Origin: Triplophysa rosa
Lineage: Eukaryota; Chordata; Actinopteri; Cypriniformes; Nemacheilidae
NCBI RefSeq assembly: GCF_024868665.1
Contig: NC_079898.1
Coordinates: 1,951,163-2,015,162, forward strand
DNA length: 64,000 nucleotides
Direction: 5' to 3'
The notes under the pieces were generated by a model. The model was not told where the DNA came from and ran no database searches. It was given only the letters and a program-made list of their open reading frames with translations. Shown piece after piece: positions 10,556 to 20,224 of the stretch. Both the position numbers and the translations under genes were made by a program. Within the stretch, counting starts at the first letter, position 1; each line of letters opens with the position of its first letter.

Positions 10556-11193
10556 CTGATCTCTACAAGTGAATTAAAGAGAAGATGTTCACCACCTGAG
10601 TGTTACTCCAGCAATACTGTGGTCTCTTATTTGCGAAAAGCAAAGGCACAGAAGAAAAACATAGAGGAAAAGCTTACTGGTATGGGTGTGCAGCCCACCA
10701 AGCGGACCAAACTGACTTCACTGTGCACTAAACTGTGTGAAGGTAATTTTTTTTAAAGGTAGTGTCTTTTTAGATTAGGTCTTATCATTTTTCTAATAAT
10801 TCAAATTGTTTATAATGTTCCATTTCAGATGAATGCAGTGAGCTTGTCAGTGATGTGATGTTCCTGGCAGCCAAGTTTACACCACAAAAGAAAGTGGTCC
10901 AGGAAATGTGTGACAACAAGGATATTCATGATTCAATTTCCAAAGCTGAAGCCTGCAGGTAAAGTACAGTTTATGTTGATTGTTATTTGTAAATCGAAAC
11001 CAAAAGCTTTATGTACTTCAATTGCAGGAAGACCTTAGAAACACTTCTGGCAACTTTAAGGAGAAACTGGGAGACATGTGGACTGGCAACCCATGGCCTT
11101 AGACCTGGTTTAATAGGGGGAACATTTGAGTTTATTGACTCGTGCCTCAAAGAAAAAATTAAAGCACTTAAATCCTCTATGGCAGATATGTGA
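10556..11193 (+). other. AP-2 (TFAP2)-like C-terminal domain exons
   Basis: Three exons with consistent phases encode about 160 residues. The segment RRCSPPEC...LRKAKAQ...EEKLTGMG...LTSL follows the order of the TFAP2 basic/helix-span-helix domain (RRLSPPEC...LRRAKSK...LREKL...LTSL). The tail (LATHGLRPG, then a helix ending in KIKAL) fits the second helix. Ends with TGA at 11191-11193. This match is good enough that I regard the fold assignment as firm, while DNA binding is inference. Confidence 0.75.
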
Positions 11194-11480
11194 ACTAGTT
11201 AAGGTACAGCAGTTTAATGATACCTTTCTGTGTTAATATGTTGTATGCTGTGTTTTATAGATACCTATAATCCACTGCACTTTTAAAAATTGTTTTGAAA
11301 TTTGTAATTGAATCTGTAATTCGATCCTGTTCCAAGCACTTAAATTCTCTACAAGATACTTGAACTAGTTAAGGTACACAAGATACCTTTGTGTCATAAT
11401 ATGGTGCTGTTTTATATTAAATACCTATAATACACTGTTAATTAATTGTTTTGTAATTGAATTTGTAATTTGACTTTGAT
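11158..11480 (+). repeat. Imperfect tandem duplication downstream of the AP-2-like exon
   Basis: 11158-11325 and 11334-11480 are diverged copies: both contain AAGCACTTAAAT(C/T)CTCTA, GAACTAGTTAAGGTAC and a TAATTGAAT(T/C)TGTAATT tail. The first copy includes the gene's last codons and stop, so the unit is the 3' end plus 3' UTR. Confidence 0.7.
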
Positions 11481-11734
11481 CCTTATTACAAAAAGGAAAG
11501 TAGTCAATATTTTTTTGTAATGTGAAAACCAAAGACCATTCAAAAAAAGCATTATTTAGTGAGTTATTTACAATCAACATTTTGTTTTTATACAAAGCAT
11601 CTGTACAACACTCGTTCACAACAAAGGCAGTAGCAGCAAAGCGAAAAAATTAAGTAAAAAATTTTAGTTAGCCAAAGCTTAACCATGAATCATTTCTAAA
11701 TCATGAATGAAACATTTCTTATCTTTCTACAAGA

Positions 11735-11950
11735 TCAACCACGTTTCTTCCTCTTTTTGACTGTGTAAGTCACAGTGACTGCATTTTTGACCCTTTTACG
11801 ATAATTATGAAGTGCAGTCACTTTTCTCTTTCTTGACAATTTGCTAAACTGTGAAAAAATTAATTTGTGTGCTCTCTGTACTAAATTGTACACTTCATTA
11901 TCCTCATGAAATTTTTCCGATTTGCACCACTCATGAAGATCTGTGACCAT
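11735..11950 (-). CDS. Basic 71-aa ORF, unknown
   Basis: ORF on the strand of the MULE transposase, just left of the inverted-repeat arm. Acidic/aromatic N-terminal half (LHEWCKSEKFHEDNEV) and a Lys/Arg-rich tail ending KKRKKRG that resembles a nuclear localisation signal. It may be the 3' terminal exon of the convergent transposase gene (next exon upstream ends at 14722), or an independent fragment. I could not find a splice that keeps frame. Function unknown. Confidence 0.3.
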   Translation of the reverse strand: MVTDLHEWCKSEKFHEDNEVYNLVQRAHKLIFSQFSKLSRKRKVTALHNYRKRVKNAVTVTYTVKKRKKRG

Positions 11951-12146
11951 GTCTTGCAGTGTAACTTTTTTTTCTCACTGAACTTTAAGCAGTGTGAATT
12001 ATCATACATGTTCTCACAAGGTGCTGTGTAGAGAATGTTGTGAACTAATATACATACACATACCCCTCCATAGCTATTTGCAGTGCATGTGCAAAAATGT
12101 GTCCCTTTATGACTTACAATTCCTACACTCCCATCAAAATGATAGA

Positions 12147-12762
12147 AGTAGTATAATCATATACCTTGTGTCAAAAGTTTGATTGATTTATGACCCCCCT
12201 GTCAAAGTTCTGTCAACCAGTCACTCAAACGGAGACTTTTATGGCCTGTCAATCTTGATGACAGTTATATTTTATGGCTGTTGTTGGGGACTCCTCTGAC
12301 CCCCAACCCTTCCTTCAGTGGGTCTAACTACCTACACAACCCCCCTCATCACTCCCTAATCAAAAAGGTGTGTTTTCATCCTGTTTGATTTTACTATAGG
12401 CTATTTGTGAAAGACGTTTGTAAATTAGAGAGATAAAATAAATGTTTTATTCTTCGTGTTGTTTCCTTGTTTTATGGCTTTTATCATGCTAATGAGTGAA
12501 TTGAGTCTCGAGGTCTGGAATCTTATCAAAGTGTGACTGTCCCCTTACTATCTCAGGCAAGTCATTTGACCAGTCAATCGAAGTAAGATGGGTTTTTTAT
12601 GATCTGTCGGTCTTGTTTGACAGTTTATATTTTACGACTTTTGTTGTTGTAGGTCTATCCCTACAATAAAAGGTGTTTTCATCCTGCTGGCATGACACCC
12701 TGCTGTTCTCACATCACACTTTGAAACCTGACGACTGTGTTTTTAAATGAGAGAGAGATAAT
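12147..12762. repeat. Left arm of long inverted repeat
   Basis: Reverse complement of 14111-14726 with no indel over 616 bp (paired positions always sum to 26873) and identical in every stretch I compared. The left arm may continue to 13334, where assembly gap N begins. Confidence 0.9.
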
Positions 12763-13060
12763 AGTTATGTATTGTTTCATCTAAGAGTAAGTTGGTTCCA
12801 GGTTTAAGATTTTTATCTGATAAATTATTAAAGTTTTTGGGTCAGCATTTTATCATTGTGTCATAAACTATATCTTTTTTTATTCAACGACATGCCCTGA
12901 CATGTTCTTCCTGGTCATGGAGGAATGGGGGATTGTTTTTTGTTAGCACCTCTAAGGGGTGCGTTTCTAACAAATGGTACAGTCTTAAGACAATGAACCA
13001 AAAATAAAAGGTTTGGGTTTCCATCCTGACTGATTTTCTGGAGATGTCTGTGTGTCTACG
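12180..13060. repeat. Degenerate tandem units of about 300-340 bp
   Basis: The core AAAGGTGT(TTT)TCATCCTG recurs at about 12365, 12670 and 13010, each preceded by related sequence (GACCAGTCA(C/A)TC..., TTTATGGC/TTTATGATC, CTGTCAATCTTG/CTGTCGGTCTTG). This gives the arm an older satellite-like structure. Confidence 0.5.
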
Positions 13061-13334
13061 ATCTGGTGTGACAGAAAATATTTAATGTTTGGTTCAATCT
13101 TATGGTAATAGTCTTATGGTTCAATGTTTTTTAACGGTTTGCTTCAGGTCTAAACTTTACACGAACAAAGTATAAGTTGAATCAACTGGGCATGTTTTAT
13201 ATAATTGTCATCCTTTTCTTATGGTGAATGCTTTTCACTCACAACATGTGTTGAATATAATTCCTTTTCTGACAGAAACCAACTGAACGTACTAAAAATA
13301 ATAGCAAGAGAAGGCCACTCTGCAAGTTTTTTAA

Positions 13335-14110
13335 NNNNNNNNNNNNNNNNNNNNNNNNNNNNNNNNNNNNNNNNNNNNNNNNNNNNNNNNNNNNNNNNNN
13401 NNNNNNNNNNNNNNNNNNNNNNNNNNNNNNNNNNNNNNNNNNNNNNNNNNNNNNNNNNNNNNNNNNNNNNNNNNNNNNNNNNNNNNNNNNNNNNNNNNNN
13501 NNNNNNNNNNNNNNNNNNNNNNNNNNNNNNNNNNNNNNNNNNNNNNNNNNNNNNNNNNNNNNNNNNNNNNNNNNNNNNNNNNNNNNNNNNNNNNNNNNNN
13601 NNNNNNNNNNNNNNNNNNNNNNNNNNNNNNNNNNNNNNNNNNNNNNNNNNNNNNNNNNNNNNNNNNNNNNNNNNNNNNNNNNNNNNNNNNNNNNNNNNNN
13701 NNNNNNNNNNNNNNNNNNNNNNNNNNNNNNNNNNNNNNNNNNNNNNNNNNNNNNNNNNNNNNNNNNNNNNNNNNNNNNNNNNNNNNNNNNNNNNNNNNNN
13801 NNNNNNNNNNNNNNNNNNNNNNNNNNNNNNNNNNNNNNNNNNNNNNNNNNNNNNNNNNNNNNNNNNNNNNNNNNNNNNNNNNNNNNNNNNNNNNNNNNNN
13901 NNNNNNNNNNNNNNNNNNNNNNNNNNNNNNNNNNNNNNNNNNNNNNNNNNNNNNNNNNNNNNNNNNNNNNNNNNNNNNNNNNNNNNNNNNNNNNNNNNNN
14001 NNNNNNNNNNNNNNNNNNNNNNNNNNNNNNNNNNNNNNNNNNNNNNNNNNNNNNNNNNNNNNNNNNNNNNNNNNNNNNNNNNNNNNNNNNNNNNNNNNNN
14101 NNNNNNNNNN
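13335..14110. other. Assembly gap (776 N)
   Basis: Run of N inside the inverted repeat. ORFs running through it are meaningless. If the N length is right, the palindrome would leave a central spacer of about 204 bp. Confidence 1.
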
Positions 14111-14726
14111 ATTATCTCTCTCTCATTTAAAAACACAGCCGTCAGGTTTCAAAGTGTGATGTGAGAACAGCAGGGTGTCATGCCAGCAGGATGAAAACAC
14201 CTTTTATTGTAGGGATAGACCTACAACAACAAAAGTCGTAAAATATAAACTGTCAAACAAGACCGACAGATCATAAAAAACCCATCTTACTTCGATTGAC
14301 TGGTCAAATGACTTGCCTGAGATAGTAAGGGGACAGTCACACTTTGATAAGATTCCAGACCTCGAGACTCAATTCACTCATTAGCATGATAAAAGCCATA
14401 AAACAAGGAAACAACACGAAGAATAAAACATTTATTTTATCTCTCTAATTTACAAACGTCTTTCACAAATAGCCTATAGTAAAATCAAACAGGATGAAAA
14501 CACACCTTTTTGATTAGGGAGTGATGAGGGGGGTTGTGTAGGTAGTTAGACCCACTGAAGGAAGGGTTGGGGGTCAGAGGAGTCCCCAACAACAGCCATA
14601 AAATATAACTGTCATCAAGATTGACAGGCCATAAAAGTCTCCGTTTGAGTGACTGGTTGACAGAACTTTGACAGGGGGGTCATAAATCAATCAAACTTTT
14701 GACACAAGGTATATGATTATACTACT
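14111..14726. repeat. Right arm of long inverted repeat
   Basis: Mirror of 12147-12762. Its outer end coincides with the last codons of the SWIM-finger exon of the transposase gene (minus-strand stop TAG at 14722-14724). Confidence 0.9.
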
Positions 14727-15082
14727 GATAGACGGTAAGATTTTCATCATCTGTGAAGTAGGATTCACTGTCAACAATTTTTCTTGTTACTTCTGCCCTT
14801 AGATCTTGAATTATAAGTCCTTGTTTCTCTGCAGTGTTCTGTGAGAAAATTAAGTGTTTGCACACACATCCACATTGGAATCTTTTGCAATCGCATTTAT
14901 GCATCACCAAGTCAACTCTGTGAGACTGTGTGCTTGTATCAGGTGGAACCAAACACACTCCATTTTCATACATCTCCACTTTTGCATCCAGGCCTTTTGC
15001 AATCATAGAATGAGCGGCAATAGTGGTCTCTTCAGTGTTCGCTCCTTTGATTCGTCCAGTTTCTTTCAGTTCATCTAGGTAA
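14722..15082 (-). other. SWIM zinc-finger exon of MULE transposase
   Basis: Encodes LDELKETGR ... KCDCKRFQCGCVCKHL ... ENLTVYQ-stop. CxC followed by CxH is the SWIM signature, found C-terminal to the catalytic core in MULE transposases and FAR1-type proteins. Acceptor TTGTTCAG at 15083-15090. Confidence 0.75.
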
Positions 15083-15421
15083 CTGAACAATGAAATGAAA
15101 GATCAACTTAGGAAATGGTCAACAGTTGTAAGAATGAAATGACTTAACGCAAAAACCTTTAGACATTTGTAGATTTTATAGGCTATAAACTAATAAAAAT
15201 AATCTATGTATAACAAAGGGTGAAAAACTCTGTTTACCGTGCATTATGGGATTTAGTTTTATCAACAATGCCCTAGGAGCTGACAGAGCTTTTTATTATT
15301 GTTCATGAGTGGTATGTGCTGTTTAAAGGAATTAATGAAGATAACATCATAGAGAATAGTTAATGTGTACTCAAGAGCTCCCTGTATTCAAACATGTAAT
15401 GGCAACAGGTAGTGGCCAGAG

Positions 15422-15579
15422 CTTTCCTGTAGCTCAGTGGTAAGAGCATTGCGTTAACAAGCAAGGTTTTGGGTTCGATCCCAGGGGATTGCACATACCT
15501 ATGTATAAATGTATAGGATAATGCAACGTAAGTCGCTTTGGATAAAAGCGTCTGCCAAATGCGTAAATGTAAATGTAAT
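15422..15579 (+). mobile_element. tRNA-derived SINE
   Basis: Head has pol III box A (TAGCTCAGTGG, 15430-15440) and box B (GGGTTCGATCCC, 15471-15482); the tail has the teleost SINE/LINE motif CGCTTTGGATAAAAGCGTCTG followed by AAATGTAAATGTAA. It lies in a transposase intron. Not a functional tRNA gene because there is no acceptor stem. Confidence 0.85.
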
Positions 15580-15750
15580 ATCTATACAATATATAATTAG
15601 GGTACCACAACTTGGTCACATGATTTCTGCAATTGGTAATTACAATTTAGCACCATAACAAAAGTATTACAATGAACTTCAAATTACCTGTAATATTTTT
15701 GTACATCACCACACAGCAAGCGAAGAAGCTGATCAATCCTGCTATTCATC

Positions 15751-17172
15751 CTGTTGGGTTTTGGGGTTAGCACGTGTTACGTTGTGTATCTTGTCATGTG
15801 TGTATGGGTGAATGTCCTAGCACGTGGAGGCTGTCTGACAAGCTCATTTGTTCACTGTAGAAGTCTAAGTAGCCTAAGTGTTCCCCATCAGCCGCTACTG
15901 ATCTCCTCCTCATTAACCTCAGTGTTGTCACCTGGTGTCTATCAAATCACCATGCATATCTGCAAAACATCTATGCAACACATGTTTTGCAACGCGTGGT
16001 CAGCTGCTAATAAAGAGGAAGTGTCGTCTAGAGACAGTTTCATATCGCAAAACAACATGTAAAAATACTTTCAGTAAAAAACTCAATCATCTAATGCTTT
16101 TAATTATGCAGCATTGTTTCTTAATCCTATGATTCAATAAGACACATCAAAACTCATGATTATACTTAAAACATATGCAATGGATTAATTCATAACTCTG
16201 TGTGTGTGTTAGTTGGTTAGACTCGTCAAAACGAGCTGTGATGATTCTGCACGTACACACAGTAAGTTCCTCTCCTGCGGTTAAGCCAGTTTCCTGTTTT
16301 TCTTGACAGAACTTTTCACTGAGCAACACAGCAAACACATTTAAACACATACAATGCAATGATTATTAACGAAATTCACTTATTGGTTATATAGTAATTC
16401 CTTCATACTCATATTCTGAATAATATTTCCACACAACTCTGGATGGAAACACAGCTACTGATGCATTGCTTTTACATCATTTTTCTTTTTTACTCAAAAA
16501 ATTCACAAACTGTGAACTATGTCATGAAATATCTGACATTCCGATTGTCAAATATGTGCATGTGAATGTGTTTTGTTGTTTAAACACTTTTATAATGATC
16601 GCGTTAGTTGAGCTATAAGCGGGCGCCGCCATGTTTGTTTCTGCCGTGGTCTGAGATCTGTCGGATTACATCACGTGAATTCATCCACTTCTCTTAAAAA
16701 CACAAACGTAAGTGCCTGGTGAACTGGTAGAAGAATTGAGTGATCTTAACAATTGCTTAAATTGCAGATGCTGTGTCTGATCTGAATAAAACACATCCGT
16801 CAAATTACATTTGAGGAGACTTCCATAGACATCAGTGTGTATTATGCGATCTCTAAATGTATTTTGTGCTTGTAGGCACGTGTATATGTCTGAAGGCTAA
16901 ATTAAACATGATGTGGTTGAAAGCACTGCACAGTTGTGATATGTGATTGAGTCTGTCTCTGGCTCAGTGCCAGCCAAAGCGCTGAATGTTCTAATCACAC
17001 CGGTGTGATCGTACGCGTCAAAGGGTTAACAACATTATGAAAAGTTAATTTAAGTCATTAAGGACAGGCTGAAACTCTGCAATTGACGGAAATCCGTCGC
17101 AGACTCGCTGCAATTAACGGAAATCCGTCGTAGCGACGGAGAACTTTAATCCATGCAGTACAAAAGATGCAT
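15751..17172. other. Intron of MULE copy 1, no gene recognised
   Basis: I see no exon or known element here. A short direct repeat (TTGACGGAAATCCGTCG and ATTAACGGAAATCCGTCG, about 17081-17141) and a GC-rich patch (GCGGGCGCCGCCATG, 16619) are the only features. Confidence 0.4.
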
Positions 17173-17579
17173 AAAGGGATAGTTCACCCAAAAATGAAAA
17201 TTCTGTCATCATTTACTCACCTTCGAGTTGATCACAATCTGTATACATTTATGATGAACACAGAGAAAGATATTTGGAAGGATGCTTATAACGGGACAGA
17301 TTTTGCCCCCCATTGACTACCATGGTAGGAAAAAATACAATAGTACCCCAGAACTTTTTGCTGTCCTTCATTCTTCAAAATGTCTTCTTTTGTGTTCAAC
17401 AGAATAAAAACATATAAAGTAATTTTTCCTACTATAGGAGTCAATGGGGGGAAAGATCTGTTTGGTTATAAACATTCTTCCAAATATCTTTCTCTGTGTT
17501 TATCAGAACAAAGAAATGTATACTTGAAGGTGAGTAAATGATGACAGAATTTTCATTTTTGGATGAGGTATTGCTTTAC
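17173..17579 (+). mobile_element. Fish-type MITE in transposase intron
   Basis: AAAGGGATAGTTCACCC and TGAAAATTCTGTCATCATTTACT at the left, inverted counterpart AGTAAATGATGACAGAATTTTCA at the right (longer motifs abbreviated by position). Right end lies within a few bases of the splice donor of transposase exon 2. Confidence 0.85.
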
Positions 17580-17894
17580 ACCTACCTGGAGTACATGAAA
17601 CCAACAAAGAAGTACCTTGGCTGTAGGAAAAACTCTTCTGATGGCATTGAGTTCCTTAAGGTCACGGTCAATCATTATCGACCTACATGATGAGGAATTG
17701 AGAAGGAAATAAGATAAGTCAACATCTGTAGAGTTTGTCAAAATGAACAGCTTGTGTAAAAAGGTAGTTTACAGTTTGCTGTCTTTATGCAAGTTTTCCA
17801 TCCAATAGCCATGTTTGTACCTAGAAATACATCAAAACATCAGAAAACGTTGCTCCCAAAACTCTCTATTCATGTGGATATTGCCAATGACCTT

Positions 17895-18299
17895 AAAGTG
17901 ATACTTCACCCAAAAATGAAAATTCTGTCATCATTTACTCACCTTCGAGTTGATCACAATCTGTATACATTTATGATGAACACAGAGAAAGATATTTGGA
18001 AGAATGCTTATAACGGGACAGATTTTGCCCCCCATTGACTACCATGGTAGGAAAAAATACAATAGTACCCCAGAACTTTTTGCTGTCCTTCATTCTTCAA
18101 AATGTCTTCTTTTGTGTTCAACAGAATAAAAACATATAAAGTAATTTTTCCTACTATAGGAGTCAATGGGGGGAAAGATCTGTTTGGTTATAAACATTCT
18201 TCCAAATATCTTTCTCTGTGTTTATCAGAACAAAGAAATGTATACTTGAAGGTGAGTAAATGATGACAGAATTTTCATTTTTGGATGAGGTATTGCTTT
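17895..18299 (+). mobile_element. Second, near-identical copy of the MITE
   Basis: Matches 17173-17579 almost base for base, with a different left flank (AATGACCTTAAAGTGATACT) but the same right flank including the exon end up to CTGGAGTACAT, where the N at 18319 follows. Likely an assembly overlap or paralogous contig. Confidence 0.8.
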
Positions 18300-19363
18300 A
18301 CACCTACCTGGAGTACATNGTAAACTTCTGACCTGGGAAGAAATCCAGGGTTGTGTTTTGCAAACTTTTCCAAACAAAGAGCAAGTATGTCCGCTGATTC
18401 CTCACTAATAATAAAGTAAGCGAATGGGACTGCTCTTCCGATAGAGTTGGTCAAGAGAAGTGCATAAAATGCATAACCATACGATGTCATGGCCTTGTAA
18501 GTAGCGTCCATGAATACCATGGTATGGGGCTGTTCTTTCAGTATATCTTTTTGCCAGGGTGTCTGCACTACAATTATTAGTGGTTGATTTTCACTCAAAG
18601 GCTGATAGCAGCAAATGTTTTCCTGAAGCTCTGATGTGACTACCTTGTCCACACTAATGCAGTCTTTGGCATCAGGAAAACTAAGAGCAATATTGGTCTT
18701 CTTGATTAATCGTATATCTTCAGGTGTAACATAATATCTCCGATTATATTTGTCCATATGTCCATGACGCTCTGCCCTGTCCACACATTTTAAAAGTGTT
18801 TCTGAAATTGACAGTCCTTGACCAAGCCATATTTCAATGAAGGTTAATAACTCTGCATCAATGCGTTTTTTTACTCCCTCTTCTTTCATGCACACATCAT
18901 GTCCATTGTGTTGAAGCATTTTGTTGACCACAGCACCTGTGAAGCTTCCATCTTTGATGACTTTGAACGACAAGAAGCGTTGCAAAAATTAGCTCTTGTC
19001 TTTGTTGGTTCTCTTTGCTTTTCCCTCTTGCTTTGGTAGATCCTTCACATGCAAAGTAAAAGTAGTCTTTATGAGTAGACACAGGACCTGAAGATGCTTT
19101 TTGTTTCCTCTTCCAGTTTCTTAAATGAACCCTGCATGTATCAGTCTCCTCTCCAGAAAAAGCTATGACCTCTTGAATGACTCTGGCATCCTTTACTTTC
19201 TTTAACTTTCGCCTTTCCCTTCAACGCAATATTTCTCCTATCTTGGAAAGAAAAAAAATGAAGATACGAAATTCAAAAAGTAAAATAGAATACATATACA
19301 AATACACATATACAGATACATGTACTGTAAAACTGACCTAATGATTACAAACATACTTACACC

Positions 19364-19830
19364 TCCTGCCCTGAGAGCAGCACGCTGTACTGTAAAACTG
19401 ACTTGTACACTACTCCTGCCCTGAGAGCAGCACGCTGTACTGTAAAACTGACTTGTACACTACTCCTGCCCTGAGAGCAGCACGCTGTACTGTAAAACTG
19501 ACTTGTACACTACTCCTGCCCTGAGAGCAGCACGCTGTACTGTAAAACTGACTTGTACACTACTCCTGCCCTGAGAGCAGCACGCTGTACTGTAAAACTG
19601 ACTTGTACACTACTCCTGCCCTGAGAGCAGCACGCTGTACTGTAAAACTGACTTGTACACTACTCCTGCCCTGAGAGCAGCACGCTGTACTGTAAAACTG
19701 ACTTGTACACTACTCCTGCCCTGAGAGCAGCACGCTGTACTGTAAAACTGACTTGTACACTACTCCTGCCCTGAGAGCAGCACGCTGTACTGTAAAACTG
19801 ACTTGTACACTACTCCTGCCCTGAGAGCTA
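19364..19830. repeat. 50-bp minisatellite, array A (about nine units)
   Basis: Unit is GTACACTACTCCTGCCCTGA then GAGCAGCACGCTGTACTGTA then AAACTGACTT, exactly 50 bp. It lies upstream of the transposase coding exon on the minus strand, probably in its 5' intron, and units here are essentially identical. The unit has short inverted ends TGTAC...GTACA. Confidence 0.95.
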
Positions 19831-20215
19831 GCAGCTGACACGTGTACTTTGTGGATGACGGAAATTCGGAAACCGCTGTAGGTTCGTCTGATTTCTGAGC
19901 TCGCAGTATTACACTATGGCTATGACCCCTATTATCAACATTATCGCGGCGGACTAATAGAACAATCGTTAAATGCACGTGATGAATAATGCCGCGCAAT
20001 AGTAGTGTCAGTCTTGTGCAAAACAAAGCAACTAATAAAGTATAGATTATAAACTCAACTGGCTAGTTAAGAAGGCTTTTCTAGTTGAAACGTGATCTTT
20101 ATAATATAACCTGTTATGCTACTACTGATAATCTTTGCAGATCATTTACGAATGCACTAAAGCTACTACGCTTGCAAAATGTACTCTCCGTCGTAATATG
20201 TTGATGTATAGCTGA
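19831..20215 (-). other. Conserved MULE 5' region, copy 1
   Basis: ACGTGTACTTTGTG...GATAATCTTTGCA is shared with 28590-28930 of copy 2 with few differences, and no ORF. It ends where the two copies lose similarity at about 20215. Probably 5' intron/promoter region of the transposase. Confidence 0.6.
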
Positions 20216-20224
20216 AGATTGAGC

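Larger units (their letters stand above)
5456..11193 (+). pseudogene. Ulp1-type peptidase / PHD-like finger / AP-2-like domain gene, 5' truncated
   Basis: A spliced gene rebuilt from GT-AG (one GC-AG) junctions. Exons: 5456-5527, 5711-5799, 5887-5989, 7982-8081, 8171-8220, 8283-8367, 8473-8517, 8924-8962, 9704-9758, 10556-10742, 10829-10958, 11028-11193. Exons 1-4 give a C48/Ulp1 cysteine-peptidase core: GGNHS (catalytic His), TYLNSFG (Asp position is Asn), and ISCGIF (catalytic Cys), then FAEAFLRG. Exons 5-6 give a Cys/His finger (CSTCG, HEKC, CFLC). The last exons match TFAP2 proteins: RRCSPPEC, YLRKAKAQ, LTSL, then a C-terminal helical part with ATHGLRPG. Phases agree across most junctions. 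Defects: in-frame TAG at 5939-5941, Asp to Asn, a lost Cys ligand, and a frame break between 8962 and 9704. N-terminal exons are missing, probably cut off by the retrovirus. Likely role if intact: desumoylase-like protease with DNA-binding/dimerising domain. Family name unknown to me. Confidence 0.7.
14722..19250 (-). pseudogene. MULE-type (Mutator-like) transposase gene, copy 1, decayed
   Basis: Exons on the minus strand: about 19235-18333, 17692-17586, 15750-15688 and 15082-14722. Exon 1 has an N-terminal Cys/His region and the RNase-H-like core start with FMDATYK (first catalytic Asp); exon 2 gives MIDRDLKELNAI (second Asp region) and CWFHVLQ; exon 4 has a SWIM zinc finger CDC...CVCKH. This order is that of MULE transposases. 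Defects: the Met start present in copy 2 is lost, there is a 1-nt frameshift near KARGKSK, and a single N with a duplicated MITE splits exons 1 and 2. Would bind element ends and catalyse cut-and-paste transposition in the nucleus if intact. It converges on the Ulp1/AP-2 gene. Confidence 0.75.

Noticed and set aside
13205..14164. Long ORFs on both strands through the N run
   Set aside because: They exist only because N codons are not stops.
15427..15490. tRNA gene
   Set aside because: Pol III boxes are present but the acceptor stem is not closed and the SINE tail follows directly.
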